Shown here: piece by piece, positions 17,863 through 26,313 of the stretch
Layout of the letters: every line of letters starts with the position of its first letter
Numbering within the stretch: position 1 is the first letter of the stretch
Assembly (NCBI RefSeq): GCF_014698755.1
Contig: NZ_JACJTO010000003.1
Location: 124,001 to 188,000 of the forward strand
Direction: 5' to 3'
Length of the DNA: 64,000 bases
Origin: Aphanizomenon flos-aquae FACHB-1287
GTDB taxonomy: Bacteria > Cyanobacteriota > Cyanobacteriia > Cyanobacteriales > Nostocaceae
The notes under the pieces: generated by a model
The model's input: only the letters and a program-made list of their open reading frames with translations
The model's database searches: none
What the model was told of the DNA's origin: nothing
Made by a program: the position numbers and the translations under genes

Positions 17863-17882
17863 TTAGTAATTAATTTATAATT

Positions 17883-17976
17883 TTGCTAATTTTAAGTATG
17901 AATTAGCCTCACGTAAAAGCGGAAACGAGCAAAGTGAGGAATCCTTGATTTTTCAATTTCATACTTAATTTAGCAA
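17883..17976. repeat. 95-bp imperfect palindromic element between convergent genes
   Basis: The outer arms ttgctaattttaagtatgaa (17883-17902) and ttcatacttaatttagcaa (17958-17976) are inverted copies with one mismatch and one bulge; an inner pair cctcac (17907-17912) and gtgagg (17934-17939) closes around aaagcggaaacgag. The whole could form one long hairpin in RNA from either strand. It may act as a two-way terminator for the gene ending at 17862 and the Uma2 gene ending at 17999, or be a small non-autonomous mobile element. Confidence 0.65.
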
Positions 17977-17998
17977 CGTGTTAATTTTGAATTACAAA

Positions 17999-18634
17999 TT
18001 ATTCTGAGGCTTTTAATTTAACCCAAGTGCGAAAGGCACGAGTTACGGCAATTTGTCCAATTTTTTTGCTTTCTTCGATAAATCTGGGGATTTCTTTAAT
18101 TGGTATCACTGCAAATGTGGGGCTAGTTTGAGTTTCTGAATATTGCCCGTTTGCAAGGATGTAGACTCTTAATGTAGTTCCGTTATAATGCCAAAATTCG
18201 GGAATTCCCATTGCAGCGTAAAGTTTAAATTTGTCTATTTTTGGTCGAGAATATTCTACTTCTAATACTAAGTCTGGAGGTGGATCAAATGCTAAATCAA
18301 TATTCTCTTTTTCTCTCACTAATAACTCATTTTGGATGTAATAACTGCTATCTGGTTCTGCACCATATTCTAAATCATCCCTAGTTAATGTGAGTGAACC
18401 GACTCGATTAACTTCTAATCCCAATTCTTCACACAATACCCCAACAAAAACCTCAATTAGACGGTTTGAGCTTTCGTGAGGTTTGAGTGGTGTCATAACT
18501 TCTATATTTCCCTGACGATAAGAAATTTTATTTGCGCGTTCTGAACCCATTTCAGCCAACATGGTTTTAAATGTTTGCCAGGTGATGTTTTCAAGTAAAA
18601 CTCTGGTTTCTCCCGGTATTGCTGTTGTTACCAT
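17999..18634 (-). CDS. Uma2 family (DUF820) endonuclease-like protein
   Basis: The 211-residue protein has the Uma2 order of motifs: YRQGNIEVMTPLKPHE near 40, GAEPDSSYYI near 92 with the first acidic residue, PPDLVLEVEYSRPKIDKFK near 118-137 (D-x9-ExE and a Lys) and IPEFWHYN near 145. The fold is a PD-(D/E)xK nuclease; the family is hugely expanded in filamentous cyanobacteria and its role is unknown. It is one of three full copies and one fragment in the window. It precedes the EcsC remnant in the opposite sense of reading order (16 bases gap). Confidence 0.85.
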   Translation of the reverse strand: MVTTAIPGETRVLLENITWQTFKTMLAEMGSERANKISYRQGNIEVMTPLKPHESSNRLIEVFVGVLCEELGLEVNRVGSLTLTRDDLEYGAEPDSSYYIQNELLVREKENIDLAFDPPPDLVLEVEYSRPKIDKFKLYAAMGIPEFWHYNGTTLRVYILANGQYSETQTSPTFAVIPIKEIPRFIEESKKIGQIAVTRAFRTWVKLKASE

Positions 18635-18649
18635 ATTTCAAATTATTGA

Positions 18650-18935
18650 CTAATTAAATAGATTTTTTGCTACATTACCACATTTATTAACAAATGTGCC
18701 ATCAAAGCCCGCTCCAACTACACCACCAACGATAGGGACTAACTTCATTAAATTGACAACTCCTTTCTCTCCTGCTTTAGTAATTAACCTAAAACCAACT
18801 TTTTTATTAATTTCTATTAATACTTTTCCTGGTATTTGACTAATCAGTGATTTTGTGAGTTTTGTTCCTAGATTAACACCCACTGTCTTCATAACTTCTA
18901 AAGTTGAGTCCCCCAGTAATGCCAGAAGTACAAAA
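18650..18935 (-). pseudogene. EcsC family protein, C-terminal remnant
   Basis: The readable part (LPGKV-like QIPGKVLIEINKKVGFRLIT, GEKGVVNLMKLVPIVGGVVG and GFDGTFVNKCGNVAKNLF) is the conserved end of EcsC proteins, which are about 250-280 residues. Upstream of the ATG at 18892 the frame stays open as LLALLGDSTLEV, also family-like, then meets a TAG near 18933. So the first two thirds are gone and the break lies next to the end of the desaturase gene. A short 80-residue product is possible but probably not functional. Confidence 0.65.
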
Positions 18936-18943
18936 GTACAATT

Positions 18944-20458
18944 CTACCCTTGATTTTGAATTTGTCTAACTACCGTCAAAGCTGAATAACTGACCCCCGC
19001 AGTTCCTTCTCCAGGGTGGGTAGAATCACCAACTAACCACAAATTATTAATAGGAGTCCGATTAGCAAAACCAAAGGGTCCAAAGGTAGAAATTCTTTGA
19101 CCAATACCGCCGACAATTCCCTTTTCTCTGCCTGTATAATTAGCAAAGGTGCGAGGTGTGGCTGCTTCTACATAAATGATAGTTTCTGGTTTTAAATAGA
19201 AATATTGGGAAAGTTTGGATATTGCTTCTTGGGTGAATTTTTGTTTTAACTCTTCGTAATTTTCAGTTTCCCACCAGGTCGTAAAATCAACAAAGGAAGA
19301 AGCAATAATTGTGGCTTTTCCTAATGGTGCGCGGCCGTCTCCTTCATGACTTACAGATACAAATAGAGAATTATTTTCGCCAATTGGTCCGTTAATATCA
19401 TATAGAAATTGTAAATGCGGTGGACAATTAGGAGGAATTGCACTTTTATCTACACCTATATAAACCACAAAAGCACCGGAAGCTGGGGGAATTTTTTCTA
19501 CTCTTTGTTTATATCCTAAAGGTGCATTTTCTCCTAATAATTGGACTAAGTTCTGAACGGTGACGTTAGCAATTATATGATCTGCTGATTCTGTCCAAAT
19601 TTCTCCGGTTTTCTGATTTTTAATGATTACAGATTTAGCTTGGTTATTTGCAATTTTGATTTTTTCGACAGTATGTCTCATTAATAATTTACCACCATCT
19701 CGTTCTAAAGATTCTACCAAGCGATCGCTCAAAACTTGCATACTCCCTTGTAAATGAAATAATCCTTGGGGTAATTGGGATACATTCAAAGCTGTAGCTG
19801 CATAAAGTAAAGCGGTTTCTTCTGCACTGACTTGGGAATATAATTTAAGTTGTAAATCTAAAAATGTCCGCAATCTTTTGTCATTTCCTAAACCACATAA
19901 TCTTAAGGCATCTCCCACTGTAAATAAAGTAAAAGGTGCAGTTAGAAATGTACTCGGACGCACTGCTTTAATTAATTGTTTTAAATCCCATAAATTACGC
20001 GGTGGTAACACAGGATCACGTCCTTGAAATTCCCAACTAGCATTAAATAAAGTTGTTAATAATTGCCAAAAAGATTCACTTCCCGGAAACTGTTTTTGGC
20101 GTTCTTCTTGCCATTTTTCTGCATCACGCCACACATTAATGGGTGTAGACTCTCCTGGAAGATATACCGCACAAGCTGGGTCACAAGGTGTAGCTGCGGG
20201 TAATTCTATATTTAATTCCGAGAAAATGCGGTGATGAATTCCCCCAGGTTCTAAACCTGCAACTTGCGTCGCACCAACATCAAAGGTAAATCCTTGACGC
20301 TTAAAAGTGGAAGCACAACCACCGGGAACTATTGCTTGGTCAAGAATAAGGACATTATAGCCTCTATGTGCTAATAATGCTCCGGCTGTAAGTCCACCTA
20401 TACCTGCACCAATGATAACAATACGAGATTTATTGTTTTTATTGGTATAATTTACCAC
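18944..20458 (-). CDS. crtD: FAD-dependent carotenoid desaturase, CrtD-like
   Basis: The 504-residue protein belongs to the phytoene desaturase/isomerase superfamily: IVIIGAGIGGLTAGALLAHRGY is the FAD-binding dinucleotide fold near the start, PGGCASTFKRQGFTFDVGAT follows, and NNLWLVGDSTHPGEGTAGVS is the second FAD motif near the end. It most resembles cyanobacterial C-3',4' desaturases (CrtD) that add double bonds to the psi end in myxoxanthophyll synthesis; CrtO or CrtH assignments are less likely from the HPGEGTAG ending alone. It is membrane-associated without clear spans and is divergent from the pterin synthase gene. Confidence 0.7.
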   Translation of the reverse strand: MVNYTNKNNKSRIVIIGAGIGGLTAGALLAHRGYNVLILDQAIVPGGCASTFKRQGFTFDVGATQVAGLEPGGIHHRIFSELNIELPAATPCDPACAVYLPGESTPINVWRDAEKWQEERQKQFPGSESFWQLLTTLFNASWEFQGRDPVLPPRNLWDLKQLIKAVRPSTFLTAPFTLFTVGDALRLCGLGNDKRLRTFLDLQLKLYSQVSAEETALLYAATALNVSQLPQGLFHLQGSMQVLSDRLVESLERDGGKLLMRHTVEKIKIANNQAKSVIIKNQKTGEIWTESADHIIANVTVQNLVQLLGENAPLGYKQRVEKIPPASGAFVVYIGVDKSAIPPNCPPHLQFLYDINGPIGENNSLFVSVSHEGDGRAPLGKATIIASSFVDFTTWWETENYEELKQKFTQEAISKLSQYFYLKPETIIYVEAATPRTFANYTGREKGIVGGIGQRISTFGPFGFANRTPINNLWLVGDSTHPGEGTAGVSYSALTVVRQIQNQG

Positions 20459-20637
20459 TGATTATTACCTTTAAATTCTTCATATTACTCATTATTAGTT
20501 TATCTTATCAAACAAGAGACTAAATATATATTATTAACCTCTGCCATTAAAATAAGAGACATAGAAGTAACAAATTGGTTTATACTGTAAACAGTAAAAG
20601 TTTAAGAAATATTAAATTCTCTGTTTTGAGTGTATTT

Positions 20638-21852
20638 ATGCAATGTATTGTTAATCGTCGTGATCAGTTTTCAGCAATTTCTCGGTATTGGTTGCCAGAA
20701 CTGAGTGAAATCGAGAATTTGCAAAAATTTGGTGCTTACTCGAAATTTCCTGGACACGGACACAACTATGTTTTATTCATATCCATGCTTGGGGAAATAG
20801 ATGAGTATGGAATGGTGCTGAACCTGTCTGATGTGAAACACGTTATCAAAAGGGAAATTACTGGTCAACTAGATTTTTCCTATCTCAATGACGTGTGGAC
20901 AGAATTTCAACCAACTCTCCCCAGTACGGAAAATATTGCCAGGGTGATTTGGCAACGTTTAGCACCTCACTTACCTTTGGTTCGTGTCCAGTTATTTGAA
21001 AATCCTCAACTTTGGGCAGATTATAGAGGAGAGGGAAAACAAGCTGATTTGACTATTAGAACTCATTTTAGCGCTGCTCACCGTCTAGCGCCTAACCTCA
21101 GTGCTGAAAAATATGGTAAGTATACCAACACCCACGGGCACAACTATCATCTAGAAGTGACTGTAGAGGGGGAAATAGATTCACGCACTGGTATGGTTGT
21201 AAATGTAGCCGCTTTAAATCAAGTAGTAGAAGATTATGTAGTTAAAATATTTGATCACTCTTGTTTAAATGATGATATTCCTTATTTTGCCGATATTGTG
21301 CCGACAACAGAGAATATTGCCCGTTACATTAGTAATCTACTAGAATCACCAATTGATGAATTGGGAGTGAAACTATCCAACGTTAAACTGTTTGAAAGTC
21401 ATCAACTTTGGGCAGATTATACGGGTAATGATATGCAGGGTTATCTCAACATTAGCACTCACTTTAGCTCGGCTCACAGATTGGCTCACCCTGATTTGAG
21501 TTTACCAGAAAATACAGAAATTTATGGTAAATGCGCTCGTATAAATGGACATGGTCATAATTATCAATTAGAACTGACTGTTAAGGGAGAAATTGACCCC
21601 TCTACAGGGATGGTTATTGATTTAGGGGCTTTAAATCAGGTAATTACAGATTACATTGTTGAGCCATTTGATTACACTTTTTTAAATAAAGATATTCCTT
21701 TCTTTGCTAAAGTTGTACCAACTGCAGAAAATATTGCTCTTTATATTAGTAATACTTTGCGATCGCCTATTCAAGAATTAGGAGCGAAACTTTACAAAGT
21801 TAAACTCGTTGAAAGTCCCAATAACGCTTGCGAAATCTATATAACTGATTGA
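20638..21852 (+). CDS. triple-domain 6-carboxytetrahydropterin (QueD/PTPS)-like protein
   Basis: The 404 residues hold three PTPS/QueD domains (about 1-130, 137-262 and 268-404). The zinc site needs one His in FSAxH plus HGH; domain 1 has Ser15 in place of the His with HGH at 40-42, domain 2 has His148 and 166-168, domain 3 has His280 and 305-307. The catalytic Cys is Cys299 in domain 3 only (Tyr34 and Tyr162 in the others). The Asp-His pair is whole only in domain 2 (Asp206-His207); domains 1 and 3 have Asp79-Phe and Asp345-Tyr. Substrate Glu residues remain (121, 253, 392). The family makes queuosine or tetrahydrobiopterin precursors. ATG 20638 was chosen; the frame also opens upstream with TTG. 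Confidence 0.8.
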   Translation: MQCIVNRRDQFSAISRYWLPELSEIENLQKFGAYSKFPGHGHNYVLFISMLGEIDEYGMVLNLSDVKHVIKREITGQLDFSYLNDVWTEFQPTLPSTENIARVIWQRLAPHLPLVRVQLFENPQLWADYRGEGKQADLTIRTHFSAAHRLAPNLSAEKYGKYTNTHGHNYHLEVTVEGEIDSRTGMVVNVAALNQVVEDYVVKIFDHSCLNDDIPYFADIVPTTENIARYISNLLESPIDELGVKLSNVKLFESHQLWADYTGNDMQGYLNISTHFSSAHRLAHPDLSLPENTEIYGKCARINGHGHNYQLELTVKGEIDPSTGMVIDLGALNQVITDYIVEPFDYTFLNKDIPFFAKVVPTAENIALYISNTLRSPIQELGAKLYKVKLVESPNNACEIYITD

Positions 21853-21938
21853 TAATCATAACAAGATTTTGATCATCTCAGTATACAGCGTTTTCCGCAC
21901 TGATGAGGTACAAAATTGAATCATCAAACTCTTGTGGT

Positions 21939-21955
21939 GCGGGCATTTTGCCCGC
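21939..21955. terminator. palindrome between convergent genes
   Basis: GCGGGCA (21939-21945) and TGCCCGC (21949-21955) form a perfect 7-bp stem with a TTT loop, between the pterin synthase gene (+) and the glycosyltransferase gene (-). The 'gggcattttgccc' core is common as an intergenic element in cyanobacteria. A two-way terminator role is inferred; no strong T-tract follows directly. Confidence 0.45.
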
Positions 21956-22029
21956 TAGATATATACCTTGTAAAATGGGGAAGTGCTATATTTAAAACTG
22001 AGATTATAGCAGTTCCCATGATCGTTTTC

Positions 22030-25000
22030 TTAGTTTCTATTCCCGTTGACAACTTCTTTATAAAATGCTTCTAGTCCCACTATACAAGCTTGATCATCAA
22101 ATAGATAATTATGATTTTGACTCATCATTTCTGAAATACTATTTCGCCAATTTTTATCTATTCCTAATTTCACAGCAATATCAATATATTCTGCTTCATT
22201 TTTAGCAATAGTGTCTGTTACTCCTAGTAGTTTTAAAAAACTATCTGTATGACGGCCACGCATAAATTCCCCCGGACAAGTGACAATGGGAAGATTGCAA
22301 GCTATAGCTTCTAAGCTAGTGTTACCACCTGACCAAGTAAATGTGTCTAAGTAAACGTCTGAAAGCAAATTAATCATTACATAATCTAGTCGTGCTGGAA
22401 TATTCAGGTGGACACAGTAATCTTCACTATTTAGCCCTACCGCAGCAAAAGCACGTTCTAAACGAGTCTTTAATACGGTACCTCGTAAAAAGACAAATTT
22501 AGCTTGAGAGACGCGACTAGCAATTTCTGCTAATATGAAATCGTATTGGGGTAAGTATTTAAAAGGTGCTTGACAACATAAATAAATTATATCATTATCA
22601 CTTAAACCGTAATTTGAACGAGTTTTAACAACTGGGGGAATATAAGGTTCGGGGTAAGCAACACCAATATTAGGTAATAAAATCAATTTTTCTGAATAAT
22701 GTTCTTGAGCATTTTCTCCTTCCATTAATTGGCTAGATAAAAAATAATCAATTGTTGGTAAACCTGTGGTTACAGGGTGTCCCCAAGCTGTACATTGTAC
22801 AGGTGCAAGTCGCAACCCTGCCATTTGCATGGTTGGTGCATCCATACCAATTTCAGGATATACTAAAATGTGTAGTTTATCAGTCATTATCTGTTGACAA
22901 ACTGCTGGTAAATTCCCAGGAATATGATAGAAAAAATCGCTATATTCTTGAAATTTTTCAGTAATTGGATCTGGTTGATTACCTGTGTAGTAACAGTAAA
23001 TTTCAAAGTTATCATGATCACAGTATTTTAACCAACCAGTTAACCACAGTGTTCCGCTATAAGAATGTAGATAGTTAGAAGCATAACCGATGCGGATTTT
23101 ATGATTTTCTTTGAGAGGAGGCATTAATAATGGCATACTCCACTGAGGATAATTAGCTTTCATAATTTGATGAAGCCAATTACCATATTGAGATTGTAAA
23201 ACTAGAACATTATCTGCTTGATAAGGAAGATAAAAGTTTGTCCAACAACTGGTAGCAATGAGGGTATTTTGTTGGTCTTCAATATTATTGAGGGGAATAT
23301 TATTAATTAAATTATCAAGTCCTTGCTTAAATCTTTTTCGGTAAGCATCAATTTCTTCTACTTGATCATAAACACTAGGTAAGAGAAGATTAAAAAGTAA
23401 TTGAAATGTGCGATTATTAGGTAAGTTTTCTAAAGCTATATTAGCAGCCCTAATTGCCTCTTGAATACGTCCACTCATTTGATAATTAACAATTACAGTG
23501 AAGTGAAGTTTTACATCAAGTGGATATAGTTTAATTCCTGCTTGAAGAACAGCAAAACATTGTTCAAGAAGATTAAGTTGTCTGAAACATTCGCTAAAAC
23601 TCCAGTAAAATTCAGGATTACCTATTTGAATTTGTTGGAATTTTTGATATTGTATAATTGCTTCTTGATACTTGCTTTGAAAAAATAAGCTATTTCCTAG
23701 TTGAAAAAAAAACTGTTCTGCACTTGCTTCTTTTAAATTTTCCAGAGAATATAAAGGAATTTGCTCTACTTGTTTGTTGACAATTACCTTTTGATTTTCA
23801 TGTTGTAAAGAAACTCTCGCATTAATACGAGGAATTAAATTTTGCCACTGAATTTCATTCAAATCAATGACTAAAGAAATTGTTAATTCCTCAGTTATAT
23901 CTATTTCTGCTTCCATCATGAGATTCATAGCTATAGCCGCTAGAACAATATCCGCTTCTTCTGCGGAAGTATCCCCAACATCAATTAAAAGTGTAATTTT
24001 ACTTTTATGATTTGCTAAAATTTGAATAACTTGCTGTAATTCCCAGCCTAAATTATCTTCATCTACTGACCAATCTGGGAAAATAACTATATTAATTTCT
24101 TGTAATTTCAAGTCATTTATCAGGTTGCTGTTTTGGTATTTTTCCGAATTAAAATATCTATACCAGTCTTGCGATAATTTATTTAAGACAGAGATAACAT
24201 GAGGTTTTCCATGAAATCCAAAGGTGTTTTCCCAAGAGAAGTTTTCAATTTCTTCTATAGTTTGCTCAAAACTAAATTTAATAGCCACTTCTAAAGGTGC
24301 AAATTTAATACCTTGATCTTTAAACCATTCATAAAAATATTGACAGATAATCAAATCTTCTGATAATTCTGATAATGAAGATGTTTTTGTATGATCAAAA
24401 TCTAACTTTGAGCATACTTCTAATAGTTTTTTACTTCTTAAAGAAAAACCACCATTACCTACTCTATTTTTATTTAAGTCAAGTATATCTACTGTCTGAC
24501 CTTGGGGGTTAACTAAATGAGATTGATTACGCCAAGGTGCGCCAATATAATCATAATTTAAAAATTCCTCTGACCACAACTGAGGATTGATAATAAAACC
24601 ATCTCCTTGTGTAACTAGGCAAAATTCAGTCTCTATAAATGAATTAAGCTCTTTGATTATAAATCTGCTATATTCAACTAAATTCTTGATAGGATGAATT
24701 TTAATAATTTCTAATTGGGGAAAAAGTTCCAAATAACTTTGATCAATTTCCTCAGATGTAAAGAACAATACTCTATTAAAGTTTGCGTTTAAATTGGAAA
24801 TTACTAAACTTAGTAAAGTAAGTTCTATCTCTACGGAAGATATGGTGACTAGAGTTATATTTTGGAGATTGATTTTATTTGTATTTTTATCCAGTAAATG
24901 AATAGCATTATTCAATAATTCTGTGATATTAATAGTCTGTTGTGTTTTAGCTAAAGATCCACTATAAAAAGTTCTTTCAGTAAAATTATCTGCTTGGGTA

Positions 25001-25824
25001 TCTCTGACTATGAAAGGAGGATGTTTTAAAGGAAACTGCATTTCTTCAACTGGTATATTAGCTAAAATACTATTTGTATCTGTTGCATGAGTTCCTTCTT
25101 TTCCAAAACCAATATTAGAAACTAAATTGATATTTGGTAAAACACTTAAACCTTGATTTATATAACAAGCAAATAACCAAGGATAATCCCAGGTATCAAA
25201 ACCTTCATACATACCTTGGAAAGTTGCTGACCAATATCTAAATGCTTGTTCATCTTGGAGAATATCAAATAGCCAATTTTCATTTTTAACTAGAGGCCAA
25301 AGCTCCATAGTATCATCATAATATTGCCATGCTCTTTTCCAAGTAGCCCATCCCCAACAATGATTATAACGAGAAAAATAATAACTATAATTTCGTCTTT
25401 TTTGTCCAAACTGAAGATTTTGTCCAGAAACTAACATGATTTTGGTATTATGACGATACTCTTCTAATAATTCTTCACAAAAGCGAAAGAAACTAGGATC
25501 AGGGAGACAATCATCTTCTAAAATAATTGCTTCTTCAACTTGAGAAAATACCCAATCTAGTCCAGTATAAATTCTCTTTCTACAACCTAAATTAACATCA
25601 GAGTAATTAGTTAATACTTCACACTTCCAGTCAACTTGATGAATAATTGCTCTAGTAGCAAGACACTTTTCTTGTTCTCCAATTTTATTCGCTCTTGCAC
25701 CATCAGCAATAACCAATAATTTGGGAGGTTTAGCTTCACGAATTTTTTCAAAAACTCGCTGAGTTACATCGGGACGGTTAAAAATGATAAAACATACTGG
25801 AGTTTTTAATTGCCATTTACTCAT
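22030..25824 (-). CDS. multidomain glycosyltransferase (GT-A, DUF5672, module, TPR, GT41-like)
   Basis: In order over 1264 residues: a GT-A type transferase (about 1-300) with FIIFNRPD, ILEDDCLPDPSFFRF and WGWATWKRAW, as in HlpA/GNT-I-like proteins; a DUF5672 domain (about 320-530) with QGDGFIINPQLW and YIGAPW; the cluster's unnamed module (about 573-695) starting NIVIFPDWS; TPR-like helices (about 700-830); and a SPINDLY/O-GlcNAc-transferase-like GT41 domain (about 905-1255) with RIGYASNYLHSYS, GHPVTTGLPTIDYFLSS and WSGGNTSLEAIACNLPIVT. Three transferase units in one chain suggest sequential building of a surface glycan or glycoprotein. Its ATG overlaps the stop of the next gene upstream by four bases (ATGA), so they are translated together. 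Confidence 0.85.
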   Translation of the reverse strand: MSKWQLKTPVCFIIFNRPDVTQRVFEKIREAKPPKLLVIADGARANKIGEQEKCLATRAIIHQVDWKCEVLTNYSDVNLGCRKRIYTGLDWVFSQVEEAIILEDDCLPDPSFFRFCEELLEEYRHNTKIMLVSGQNLQFGQKRRNYSYYFSRYNHCWGWATWKRAWQYYDDTMELWPLVKNENWLFDILQDEQAFRYWSATFQGMYEGFDTWDYPWLFACYINQGLSVLPNINLVSNIGFGKEGTHATDTNSILANIPVEEMQFPLKHPPFIVRDTQADNFTERTFYSGSLAKTQQTINITELLNNAIHLLDKNTNKINLQNITLVTISSVEIELTLLSLVISNLNANFNRVLFFTSEEIDQSYLELFPQLEIIKIHPIKNLVEYSRFIIKELNSFIETEFCLVTQGDGFIINPQLWSEEFLNYDYIGAPWRNQSHLVNPQGQTVDILDLNKNRVGNGGFSLRSKKLLEVCSKLDFDHTKTSSLSELSEDLIICQYFYEWFKDQGIKFAPLEVAIKFSFEQTIEEIENFSWENTFGFHGKPHVISVLNKLSQDWYRYFNSEKYQNSNLINDLKLQEINIVIFPDWSVDEDNLGWELQQVIQILANHKSKITLLIDVGDTSAEEADIVLAAIAMNLMMEAEIDITEELTISLVIDLNEIQWQNLIPRINARVSLQHENQKVIVNKQVEQIPLYSLENLKEASAEQFFFQLGNSLFFQSKYQEAIIQYQKFQQIQIGNPEFYWSFSECFRQLNLLEQCFAVLQAGIKLYPLDVKLHFTVIVNYQMSGRIQEAIRAANIALENLPNNRTFQLLFNLLLPSVYDQVEEIDAYRKRFKQGLDNLINNIPLNNIEDQQNTLIATSCWTNFYLPYQADNVLVLQSQYGNWLHQIMKANYPQWSMPLLMPPLKENHKIRIGYASNYLHSYSGTLWLTGWLKYCDHDNFEIYCYYTGNQPDPITEKFQEYSDFFYHIPGNLPAVCQQIMTDKLHILVYPEIGMDAPTMQMAGLRLAPVQCTAWGHPVTTGLPTIDYFLSSQLMEGENAQEHYSEKLILLPNIGVAYPEPYIPPVVKTRSNYGLSDNDIIYLCCQAPFKYLPQYDFILAEIASRVSQAKFVFLRGTVLKTRLERAFAAVGLNSEDYCVHLNIPARLDYVMINLLSDVYLDTFTWSGGNTSLEAIACNLPIVTCPGEFMRGRHTDSFLKLLGVTDTIAKNEAEYIDIAVKLGIDKNWRNSISEMMSQNHNYLFDDQACIVGLEAFYKEVVNGNRN

Positions 25825-26300
25825 GAACTTTTACCTTTTAAATTGCAATTACGGGACTGGTAATTTGAAAACATGATCTTCACAGCTAGTGCAGCACTTT
25901 TTAATTCTTCTAAAGAAAAAGCAGGTATCTGTTCTAATCCTATTTGATTAATAAGTTCTTTGTTTTCATTTTCTACAATAACTCTAGAATACAAATGTGG
26001 CAATATACCTTTATATTCTTCTAATGAATTAATTTTTAGCAAATTAAATTCTGGTGAATTATTATCATCACTTTCTAAATTTTGATCGTAGCAAATATTT
26101 AGCAATACATCTGCTAATAAAAATTGTGCATCTTCTAAATCTATGTTGTTAGTATCAATTAGTAGATTTATTACACTAGTGTTTGGATGATTGATAATAG
26201 TTTTACATACTTTTACCAACTCTTCAAATATTATATCTCTAGATTGATTCCAATTTGGAAAGATTATTAAATTTATATCTTTTAAATTTAGCTCAAGCAT
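25821..26300 (-). CDS. stand-alone copy of the glycan-cluster module
   Basis: The 159-residue product consists almost wholly of the module found inside both neighbours: INLIIFPNWNQSRDIIFEEL, LLIDTNNIDLEDAQFLLADV and NQIGLEQIPAFSLEELK. Its last ~20 codons are the same DNA as the 3' end of the upstream methyltransferase gene but read one frame over (there CFQITSPVIAI, here IMFSNYQSRNCNL). It therefore arose by a partial duplication with an internal deletion. ATG 26300 with an aagga site was chosen over a TTG at 26324. Function unknown; the module has alternating beta strands and helices, like a small Rossmann-type domain. Confidence 0.65.
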   Translation of the reverse strand: MLELNLKDINLIIFPNWNQSRDIIFEELVKVCKTIINHPNTSVINLLIDTNNIDLEDAQFLLADVLLNICYDQNLESDDNNSPEFNLLKINSLEEYKGILPHLYSRVIVENENKELINQIGLEQIPAFSLEELKSAALAVKIMFSNYQSRNCNLKGKSS

Positions 26301-26313
26301 TAAATTTTCCTTT

